A stretch of 64,000 nucleotides of DNA. Source: a bacterium. GTDB taxonomy: Bacteria > Joyebacterota > Joyebacteria > Joyebacterales > Joyebacteraceae. The notes beneath the pieces are model-generated. The model saw only the letters and a program-made list of their open reading frames with translations, was not told where the DNA came from and searched no databases. The stretch is from positions 124,001-188,000 of the forward strand of contig JALGZK010000004.1 in NCBI GenBank assembly GCA_025774935.1, read 5' to 3'. Below, in pieces: positions 57,524 through 64,000 of this stretch. Within the stretch, counting starts at the first letter, position 1. The number at the start of each line of letters is the position of its first letter. A program made the translations under genes and the position numbers.

Positions 57524-58999
57524 ATGTGGAACGCGGCCCGCAAGACCTACAAACACCTCCCGTTCACCGTCCAGAAGGCGCTCGTCGACTGGTACGGGCG
57601 CTACATCCGCCGCGACCGATTCGGACCGGAGTACGAGGAGCTATCCGCGTTCCTCGAGCGCTCGGAGCGCTCCGACCCGGAGGAGCTCCGGGCCTACCAG
57701 GAGTCGCGCCTCCGCGAGATAGTCCGTCACGCCTACGAGACCGTGCCGCACTATCGCGACGTCATGGACGAGAGGAATCTGAAGCCGACTGACATCACAG
57801 GCATCGAGGACCTGGCGAAGCTGCCGGTTCTCCGAAAGGACGACGTTCGGGACGCCGGCGACCGACTGAGGTCGAGCGCGGTGCGGAGGACCGGCCTCGC
57901 CCGCGCCGGAACGTCCGCCACGAGCGGCACTCCGCTCCAGGTCTACCGGGACCGGCCCGTCTCGCTCATGAACCACGCGTGCTACATGCGCTTCCGGAGG
58001 TGGGCCGGATTCCCCTTCGGGATGCCCTACGCGACCATGCAGGGGCGCCTCGTCGTTCCTCCCCAGCAACGGAAGCCCCCGTTCTGGAGGTACAACAGGA
58101 GCTGGAACCAGATCATGTTTTCCACCGTTCACATGAGCGAGGGGAACCTGCCGCTCTACGTGGAGAAGCTCCGCGAGTTCGGGACGCAGGCGCTCGAGTC
58201 CTTCCCTTCGTGCGCGTACGTCCTCGCGCGCTATCTGGAGAACAGGGACGAGTACCTTCCGCTCTCCGCGGTGACCACGACCGGCGAGCCGCTCCTGCCT
58301 CCCGAGCGCGATGTCATCGAGGACCGATTCCAGACGAAGGTCTTCGACGCCTACAGCACCGCGGAGCGTGTCGTGTTCTCGAGCGAGTGCGAGCAACACG
58401 AGGGCCATCATCTGTTCTCGGAGTACGGCGTGACCGAGGTCGTCGGAGACGATGGCAGCCCGCTGTCGCCGGGGAGTACCGGTCTCCTCGTCGGGACGAG
58501 CCTCCACAATCTCGGATCACCCATGATTCGCTACGCGTGCGGCGACGTGGGCGCGCTCTCCGAACGGACCTGCTCGTGCGGAAGGACGCTTCCGATGCTC
58601 GACGGCCTCATGAGCAGGATCGGGGACTACGTGGTCACGCCTGACGGGCGGATGATCCCCTCTATCATGGTGAGCTGGTCGATCAAGAGCATCTCCGCAG
58701 TGAGGCAGTGGCGTCTCACCCAGGAGAGCGTCGACGACATCCGGATGGAGATCGTGAAGGACGAGCCGATCGAGCAGAAGGAGCTTCAGTCGATGATGGA
58801 CTACTTCTCGAGACGGCTCGGTCCGGACGTCCGGGTGCACGTCGAGCGGGTGCCGGACATCCCGCGAACCGCGGGCGGGAAGGTCCGTCACGTGATCTCG
58901 CACGTCCCGCTCGTCTGGGGTGACGCGCCGCGGTCCTCAGGGGGCTCGCGGAGCGGGCCAGACGCCGGGAGCGAGAGCGGACCAGACGCGGAGGCGTGA
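57524..58999 (+). CDS. PaaK/CapK-like adenylate-forming enzyme
   Basis: Protein of 491 residues of the phenylacetate-CoA ligase-like group. SATSGTPLQVYRD is the AMP/phosphate loop (usually S-T-S/G-G-T-T-G), TTTGEPLLPPERDVI, DAYSTAERVVFSSEC (A5-like), and RYACGDVG plus a Cys cluster ERTCSCGRTLP complete the family signature. CapK-like members occur in polysaccharide loci and their substrates are mostly unknown. The C-terminal 30 residues are Gly/Ser/Asp-rich and probably disordered. No partner gene is obvious. Confidence 0.78.
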   Translation: MWNAARKTYKHLPFTVQKALVDWYGRYIRRDRFGPEYEELSAFLERSERSDPEELRAYQESRLREIVRHAYETVPHYRDVMDERNLKPTDITGIEDLAKLPVLRKDDVRDAGDRLRSSAVRRTGLARAGTSATSGTPLQVYRDRPVSLMNHACYMRFRRWAGFPFGMPYATMQGRLVVPPQQRKPPFWRYNRSWNQIMFSTVHMSEGNLPLYVEKLREFGTQALESFPSCAYVLARYLENRDEYLPLSAVTTTGEPLLPPERDVIEDRFQTKVFDAYSTAERVVFSSECEQHEGHHLFSEYGVTEVVGDDGSPLSPGSTGLLVGTSLHNLGSPMIRYACGDVGALSERTCSCGRTLPMLDGLMSRIGDYVVTPDGRMIPSIMVSWSIKSISAVRQWRLTQESVDDIRMEIVKDEPIEQKELQSMMDYFSRRLGPDVRVHVERVPDIPRTAGGKVRHVISHVPLVWGDAPRSSGGSRSGPDAGSESGPDAEA

Positions 59000-59008
59000 C
59001 CCGCCCGC

Positions 59009-59037
59009 TGGGAAGCGCCACACAGACGTGGTAGAAT
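59009..59037 (+). promoter_or_regulatory. Promoter for the beta-helix gene
   Basis: TAGAAT at 59032-59037 with a weak TGGGAA 17 bp upstream; leader of about 30 nt ending in GGAG 6 bp before the ATG. Confidence 0.5.
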
Positions 59038-59073
59038 GGGCAGCAAAGGCGACTGCAGCCTGCGGAGCCCACG

Positions 59074-61242
59074 ATGCCCAGACCGTTCACCTTCCTCCTT
59101 CTACTCCTTATTCCAGTCCTGGCAGTACGCGCCGGCGCAGTCACGCTCCGGGAGGCCTACGAGGCGGCCGGCCCGGGCGGCGGGTACGACCGCGACGTCA
59201 TCCTCGAGACGGGCCGGATCTACACCGGCGGGTTGCTCATCGGGCCGGTGCTCTCGCCGATCAGCTGGGACCTCGAGGGCGACCGGGGAGAGGACGTCAG
59301 GATCACCGGGAACGGCGCGGTCCTCGACCTCCGGGGCGAGCAGATCTGCGTATCCTACTGCTCGAGCCGGCTCGACATCGAGGACTGCGTCGTCCTGAAC
59401 GGAAACGTCCGGTTCAGGGGCGTCAATACGAGCGACCACGTAGCGATGCCACAGGGCTCGGTCCGCTACTGCACCTTCTACCGTCCACACGACTACGGCG
59501 TCCGGCTCCAGGGCGCGGGCGACGGCGTCACGATCGAGCGGAACATCGTCGTCGACGCCGTCGACACCGGGTGGGACTTCATCTACACGACCGGCGTGCC
59601 GAGCGACTGGCTTCCGACCGGCACCAACATCTCGATGAGCGGGCAGTTCGGTTACTACGGCGTCCCGGTCGTGCGTGAGAACTGGACGTGGCACTCCGAT
59701 CCTGCCCTGAACGGCACGCCGCTCGCGCACTTCTCGTTTCTGTGCGAGTACGGCTGATTCGCGCCCTTCGGCTGGCCGGAGGCCGGTCAACCCCCGAACT
59801 CGAACGTGGTCGGGGAGGACCCCCGACTGATCGACCCTGCTCACGGCGACTTCCGTCCAGAGTCCGGCTCCCCCGCGGCGGCCTACGGGTGCCAGACGTT
59901 CGCGTCGGGGGACTCGCGCCCGCCCGAGGCCATCCGCGTCGCGTCGTCCTCGCGGACACGGGGCGGCATCCCGGGGGCGCGATCGAGCGTCGAGGTGTCG
60001 GGTGCGGTCGCGGCCGACACGTTCTGGGACGCCGACACCGTGCGCGTGATCGGGAACGTCGACGTCGAGAACGGGGTGACGCTCGAGGTGGCGCCCGGCA
60101 CGCGCGTCGAGTTCGCGGGCTTCTACTCGCTCACCGTCCGCGGGCGCGTCCTCGCCGTCGGGACGGCGGAAGCCCCGATCGTCTTCACGACCGACGAGCC
60201 TGCGGCGTTCGCCGTTGACACGACGGACGTCGGCTGCTGGAATGGGATCCGGTTCCCGTGGACGGCGTCGACCAACCCGGAGTCCCGGCTCGAGCACTGC
60301 GTCCTCGAGTACTCGAAGGCGCTCGGCGACGAGGCGTTCGGAGGGGCGCTCTCGGTCGTCGGCTTCTCGAAGCTCCTCGTGCGGAACTCGGTCCTCCGGA
60401 GCAGCGTCGCGGACTACGGGGGGGCCGTCTTCTGCTCCCACCAGGCGGCGCCCTCATTCGTCGGGAACCTGTTCGAAGGGAACTTCGCGTTCACCGCCGG
60501 GGCCGCGATCTACGACCTCTATGCGTACCCCGACGTCACGAACTGCACCGTCGTCTCGAACGCCGTACTGAACGACGAACCGTTCGACGCGACCGGGACG
60601 ATCCACAACCACATCTCGAAGCCGCGCGTGACCGGCGCGATCGTCCGCGCGAACTCGAACGCGTTCTTCATTCCGACGGAGCTCCTCGACTCGAAAGCCT
60701 ACTACACGACCTTCTCGAACGTAGAGGGCGGGCACGCAGGGGAGGGGAACCTCGACGCGGATCCTCTCTTCGTCGGAAGCGGGGAGCATCCGCACGCGCT
60801 CGGACCCGGATCGCCGTGCGCGGACGCCGGGGATCCGGACACGCTGAATCTCAGGCTCCCGATGGCCGACCTTGCAGGGCGTCCCCGGTTCGACGGCGAC
60901 CGCGTCGACATGGGGTCCTACGAGGGGCCGGGCGGGACCGGCGTCGAGGAAGGGCCGGCGCCCGGTGAGATGCTCGTCCGCGCGAGGCCGAACCCGTTTC
61001 GCGACGGAACGACCGTCGTCGGCGCGGTGCCTGCGGGCTCGCGGGTCACGGTCCGGATCTACGACGTCGCCGGCCGGAGCGTCCGGACTCTCCACGAAGG
61101 CGTCGCGGATGCCGGCTCTCTCGAGATCGGCTGGGACGGGACCGACGAAGGCGGAAGGACGGTGCCCTCAGGCGTCTACTTCGTTAGAGTCGATACCGAC
61201 GCCAGCGCCTCTTCGACGGCCAAGCTCGTCTTCCTTCGATGA
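59074..61242 (+). CDS. Secreted beta-helix protein with type IX-like sorting domain and in-frame UGA at codon 228
   Basis: Reading through one TGA (59755-59757), this is a 722-residue secreted protein. A signal peptide (about 1-22) leads to right-handed beta-helix repeats (for example NGNVRFRGVN, ERNIVVDAV, VRNSVLRSSV, FVGNLFEGNF) and two DP-x4-D... GSP blocks typical of such proteins. The last 90 residues (RARPNPFRDGTTV...VRIYDVAGRSVRTL...PSGVYFVRV) form a FlgD-like/type A sorting domain. The frame on both sides of the TGA is plainly one gene: FLCEYG precedes it and FAPFGWPEAGQP follows, with no other start or ribosome site close by. The TGA may encode Sec, or be a nonsense mutation or sequencing error (TGG or TGC to TGA). 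ATG 59074 has GGAG upstream. Confidence 0.7.
59770..59788 (+). promoter_or_regulatory. Possible SECIS-like hairpin after the in-frame UGA
   Basis: An 8 bp stem (59770-59777 with 59781-59788, two GU-type pairs) closes a GGA loop starting 21 nt after the UGA. Loop sequence and position resemble the selD element. CCGGAGG is common in this GC-rich DNA, so chance is a real alternative. Confidence 0.35.
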
Positions 61243-61274
61243 CGTCCGGCGTGTCTTCTCTCCTTCATACGTTC

Positions 61275-61303
61275 TTGCAGCGTTGCACCGGATACTCTAA
61301 GGT
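61275..61303 (+). promoter_or_regulatory. Promoter for the Phenol_MetA-type barrel gene
   Basis: TTGCAG at 61275-61280, 17 bp spacer, TAAGGT at 61298-61303; leader of about 45 nt. Confidence 0.5.
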
Positions 61304-61354
61304 CTGACCCGGACACACAGACCGGAGATCTCCCTTCGCGGAGAGGAGACGATC

Positions 61355-62281
61355 ATGGCACGGGGTCGACGGACGGTAACGGTGGCGGCAGCGCTCTGCT
61401 TCGTGATCCTCACGACTGCGTCCATCGCACCGGCGGCAGAGGATGCGAGGTGCGTCTATCCACTCGGTCGCTCCGAAGCGCTGTGGGGCATCCCGATCGG
61501 TCCGGGCTTCTACATCCTGAACGACTTCTACGCCTACGGCGGCAAGACCGGGGTACTCACGTCCGGGCAGAACCAGCTCGACGAGTCCACAGAGGGCGAC
61601 AGGATGGTGAACTACCTGAGCCTCGCGTGGAAGCACGACGGGCGCGTTGCGAACGGCAGGCTCGCCGTCTGGGCGACCGTTCCGTATGGCCGCGACGAAG
61701 TGATCCAGGACGAACGACGATCGAAGGTGTCCGAGGAGTCGTCGGGCGTCGGCGACGTCTCGCTGAGCTCGTCCCTCGCGTGGGGACTTCCGCCGATGCA
61801 GTGGAATCTATACGGCTCGTTGTACCTCCCGACCGGCGAGTACGACGCGGAACTCGACGCGAACATGGGCGTGAACCACTGGGCGTTCGATTTCGGCACC
61901 GGGTACCGCTGGCTCACGAGCCCCGGAGGCATGGAGTTCGACTCGGTCCTCGGGCTCGTCGTGAACGGGGAGAACCCTGACACGGGCTACAAGACGGGCC
62001 TCCAGCTTCACTGGGAACTCGCCCTCGAGCAACGCTTCGACTCCGGGTTCTCGTTCGGCATCATCGGATACCACTACCGCCAGATCACCACCGACACCGG
62101 AAGCGGCACCTTCTCCGGAGCCAACAAGGGGCGCGTCACGAGCATCGGCGCCGACGTCGCCTACAACTTCGGCGGGAAGGAGGAGGGCGTGGCCCTTGGA
62201 CTCAAGTACTACGCCGAGTTCTGGGCGAAGAACTGGCTCGAGGGTGACGCCGTCTACCTGACGCTGTCGATCCCCTTCTGA
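61355..62281 (+). CDS. Outer-membrane beta-barrel, Phenol_MetA_deg-like
   Basis: Protein of 308 residues with a signal peptide (about 1-28, ending APAAE) and a barrel of alternating aromatic strands ending in LTLSIPF, a typical BamA-recognised C terminus. LPTGEYDAELDANMGVNHW and the strands around FDFGTGYRW match the Phenol_MetA_deg/SphA-type outer-membrane family, thought to carry hydrophobic compounds. The substrate is unknown. GGAGAGGAG precedes the ATG. It is convergent with the minus-strand barrel gene. Confidence 0.75.
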   Translation: MARGRRTVTVAAALCFVILTTASIAPAAEDARCVYPLGRSEALWGIPIGPGFYILNDFYAYGGKTGVLTSGQNQLDESTEGDRMVNYLSLAWKHDGRVANGRLAVWATVPYGRDEVIQDERRSKVSEESSGVGDVSLSSSLAWGLPPMQWNLYGSLYLPTGEYDAELDANMGVNHWAFDFGTGYRWLTSPGGMEFDSVLGLVVNGENPDTGYKTGLQLHWELALEQRFDSGFSFGIIGYHYRQITTDTGSGTFSGANKGRVTSIGADVAYNFGGKEEGVALGLKYYAEFWAKNWLEGDAVYLTLSIPF

Positions 62282-62317
62282 TCCCCGGAGCCTCCGAGCT
62301 CCTCGCCGTAAACGAGA

Positions 62318-62349
62318 AGGCCGCGGGGCGAGCCCGCGGCCTCTTCTCT
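62318..62349. terminator. Bidirectional terminator between convergent barrel genes
   Basis: Perfect 10 bp stem (62318-62327 with 62333-62342), 5-nt loop, followed on the plus strand by CTTCTCT and preceded by a purine run that gives a pyrimidine run on the minus strand. Confidence 0.7.
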
Positions 62350-62366
62350 GGAGCGTGGAATCCGGG

Positions 62367-63674
62367 CTAGAACCGGTAGCCCAGTTCCGTCAGCACGCGG
62401 TGCCCGACCACGTCGTCGCCCCAGTCGTACTCGTAGCTGGCGAACGCATAGAGTCGCGCCAGCAGTTCGAACTGACCGTCGACCCGGACGCGATGGCTGA
62501 CGCGCTGCGATTCGTCCAGGTCGAGGTCGTACGTGTAGTTCCCGTAGCTCAGGTCGAGCGAGTGCCCGCCGCGGAGCCGCTTCCCCAGACGAATCTCGGG
62601 GCTGTACCCGGAGGAGAGCGGGTTCGAGAACCCGAGGAGGCTCACGTCGAGCGTCAGTCCGTCGATCACGACGCCGGACTTCCTGGCCCGGAGCGCGTAG
62701 GAGTACGTTTCGTCGCTGGCGGACTCGACCGCCCGGACCCCGAGGTCCACTCCCAGGAGCCATGCCCCGGGGAGCCTCGCGTCCAGGCTCGCCCTCAGGC
62801 CCTGCCGGAACGCGTCGTCGAAGAGGCTGTCGGCCTCGGAGCGCATCTCGCGGGTGACATAGGTCCTTCGGCTGTCGTAGCTCAGGGCGGCCGAGAGCGA
62901 CTCGGCCGTCCTGTACCTCGCGGTGAGGAAGAGCCCCGAGACGCTGAGATCCTCGCCCACGAGGTCCCTTCTCCACTCGCGATTGACGTCGAGCTCCAGG
63001 CTTCCGTAGGCGCCCCAGTGCCTATCGAGCTGGAAGCTCGACTGGAGGTAGACGTACTCCCTGCTGACGTCGGAGCCGTGGTACTCGCCCGCCGCCGCCA
63101 GCGTCGCCTCGAGACGGTTTCCGGAGAAGTCTCCTTTCAGGTACTTCACGAAGACCCCGTACTTGTGGACCGACGTCTGGAACTCCGACGTCTCCCAGTC
63201 CGGCTGCGTGCCTGCGAAGACACCCCACCGCCAATGTGCGGAGGCGTTGTGCTGGAGCAGGAGACCGTCGATGTAGCCGATACCGCTCATGACGTTCGAG
63301 ACGATCCGGCCGACCCTGAGGTTCACCGGTGCGGCCGGGTTGTCGTAGGAAAGCACGCCTTCGTAGACCCGGTTCCTCCACTCCGTCTCCGGGACGTCGT
63401 CCCTCAGGCTCCGCGACCTGTCGTTGTATCTCGAGCGGAACTTGATGCCGAGGTTCCACGCGCTTCCCCAGAGGCGCTTCGCCTTGAGCTTGAGCCTCAA
63501 CGTGGGTTGACTGAAGTCCAGGTCGCTCTCCGTGAGGTCTTCGAAGTGGTACCAGGAGAGCGCAACGCTCCCGTGGATCTCCGTCGGTCGCGAGGGTGGT
63601 GTCGCGTCCTGACCGGCTGCGAGCGCGGGCACGAGTAGCAGAGCGAGTGTCAGAACGGCGGCTCGCACGCTCAT
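62367..63674 (-). CDS. Outer-membrane beta-barrel coupled to a multihaem cytochrome
   Basis: Protein of 435 residues with a signal peptide (about 1-21, VPALAAGQ) and about 20 amphipathic strands (for example RLKLKAKRLWGSAWNLGIKF, VNLRVGRIVSNVMSGIGYID), ending in LGYRF. I do not recognise a named family with certainty; it resembles uncharacterised FCB barrels. Its ATG overlaps the stop of the multihaem cytochrome gene by 4 bp (ATGA), so the two are made together. The barrel is smaller than the usual 28-strand MtrB/PioB porins, so a direct equivalence is not claimed. Confidence 0.75.
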   Translation of the reverse strand: MSVRAAVLTLALLLVPALAAGQDATPPSRPTEIHGSVALSWYHFEDLTESDLDFSQPTLRLKLKAKRLWGSAWNLGIKFRSRYNDRSRSLRDDVPETEWRNRVYEGVLSYDNPAAPVNLRVGRIVSNVMSGIGYIDGLLLQHNASAHWRWGVFAGTQPDWETSEFQTSVHKYGVFVKYLKGDFSGNRLEATLAAAGEYHGSDVSREYVYLQSSFQLDRHWGAYGSLELDVNREWRRDLVGEDLSVSGLFLTARYRTAESLSAALSYDSRRTYVTREMRSEADSLFDDAFRQGLRASLDARLPGAWLLGVDLGVRAVESASDETYSYALRARKSGVVIDGLTLDVSLLGFSNPLSSGYSPEIRLGKRLRGGHSLDLSYGNYTYDLDLDESQRVSHRVRVDGQFELLARLYAFASYEYDWGDDVVGHRVLTELGYRF

Positions 63675-64000
63675 CGTCTCCTTCTCGACGACCGGCCCGG
63701 CGCGGGCGAGCGTCGGTCGTCCTCCGGGACCTGTCCGTTCGGGTGGCACGCAAAGCAGGCGAAGCTGCTGTACCAGTACCCGGGCTCGTCGTCGTGTTCC
63801 TCGTCCATTTCCGACTGGTTGTGTGCGTGGCAGTTCAGACAGGAGAACGTCCCGTAGTCCCCGGGTTCGGTGTGGCAGGTGCTGCAGGAACTCCACTCGC
63901 CGGCGTGCTCTCCCGCGTAGATGGGGAAGGAGCCGAGGTGCCTTCGGAGTGAGCTCGGATGCCACGCCATCTGCGAGTGGCACTCCTCGCAATCGGTCCC
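63671..64000 (-). CDS. Multihaem cytochrome c, C-terminal part (gene runs off the window)
   Basis: The visible 109 C-terminal residues carry four CxxCH haem sites: CEECH (in the last 30 bases of the window), CSTCH, CLNCH and CFACH. The spacing FPIYAGEHAGEWSSCSTCH...SCLNCHAHNQSEMDEEH...GYWYSSFACFACHPNG matches a multihaem family found in Bacteroidota and relatives, in which further haems lie upstream. The N terminus, signal peptide and total haem number are beyond the edge. An in-frame ATG at 63970 is internal, since the CEECH site lies before it. The tail is Arg-rich. Likely periplasmic or surface electron carrier. Confidence 0.85.
   Translation of the reverse strand, partial: GTDCEECHSQMAWHPSSLRRHLGSFPIYAGEHAGEWSSCSTCHTEPGDYGTFSCLNCHAHNQSEMDEEHDDEPGYWYSSFACFACHPNGQVPEDDRRSPAPGRSSRRRR

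Noticed and set aside
63671-63970. Complete small cytochrome starting at the ATG at 63970
   Set aside because: A CEECH haem site is encoded in frame just before that ATG, so the gene extends beyond the window.

Overview
This is a high-GC, densely coding 64 kb stretch of a Gram-negative (diderm) bacterial chromosome. LptD, an SLBB polysaccharide exporter, several outer-membrane beta-barrels, lipoproteins, a linked PorY/PorX-type two-component system and a secreted beta-helix protein ending in a type IX secretion-like sorting domain point to the Fibrobacteres-Chlorobi-Bacteroidetes superphylum in the broad sense. An uncultured high-GC lineage such as Krumholzibacteriota, Eisenbacteria or Latescibacterota fits best; this placement is inference. 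I see no insertion sequence, prophage, CRISPR array or rRNA. The only RNA gene found is a selenocysteine tRNA.

Layout. 0.2-5.2 kb: a SLC13 permease with a universal stress protein, then a minus-strand UbiA-like/TPR membrane protein and a small helical protein expressed from divergent promoters. 5.4-18.3 kb: an MBL-fold hydrolase leads into an exopolysaccharide locus with Ugd, an RmlC-like epimerase, a Wza-like exporter, a Wzz-like chain-length regulator, a Wzy-like polymerase, a divergent flippase/glycosyltransferase pair, a sugar-nucleotide dehydratase and a WecA-like initiating transferase. 18.3-29.7 kb: SerS, PorY-PorX, TsaE-TsaB-RimI with purine nucleoside phosphorylase, AccD-FolC, a MalK-type ATPase and a ROK kinase. 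29.7-44.5 kb: LptD, HU, an orphan protein with a GCS2-family ligase, NfeD with a slipin, RecJ-RsmI, a CDP-alcohol phosphatidyltransferase with inositol-phosphate synthase, Tmk and a C-terminal processing protease. 44.6-50.7 kb: DusB, a LysM/TPR lipoprotein, two ECF-type ATPases, PyrR and a large TPR lipoprotein. 50.7-57.4 kb: GlmM-GlmS, then a selenium locus (selD with an in-frame UGA, tRNA-Sec, a PP-loop enzyme), a DUF5683 protein and LepB. 57.5-64 kb: a PaaK-like adenylate-forming enzyme, a beta-helix protein interrupted by an in-frame UGA, a Phenol_MetA-type barrel, and on the minus strand a multihaem cytochrome c overlapping an outer-membrane barrel gene.

The most interesting content is selenium-related. 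SelD carries UGA at the position of the catalytic Cys/Sec, followed by a short hairpin that meets bacterial SECIS rules, and tRNA-Sec(UCA) lies 36 bp downstream. About 4.6 kb further on, a secreted beta-helix protein has one in-frame UGA inside a clearly continuous reading frame, and the hairpin after it has the same GGA loop. It is either a candidate new selenoprotein or an ordinary nonsense change. Other systems worth attention are an inositol-phospholipid gene pair, a PorY-PorX operon with a possible secretion client, a degenerate UbiA-TPR fusion, and a cytochrome-barrel pair that could be an electron conduit.

Regulation. Many transcription-unit starts show a sigma-70-like promoter of the form TTGAC-N, 17-18 bp, TAnnnT. 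Within operons, ATGA, GTGA and TTGA stop/start overlaps are common, implying translational coupling.
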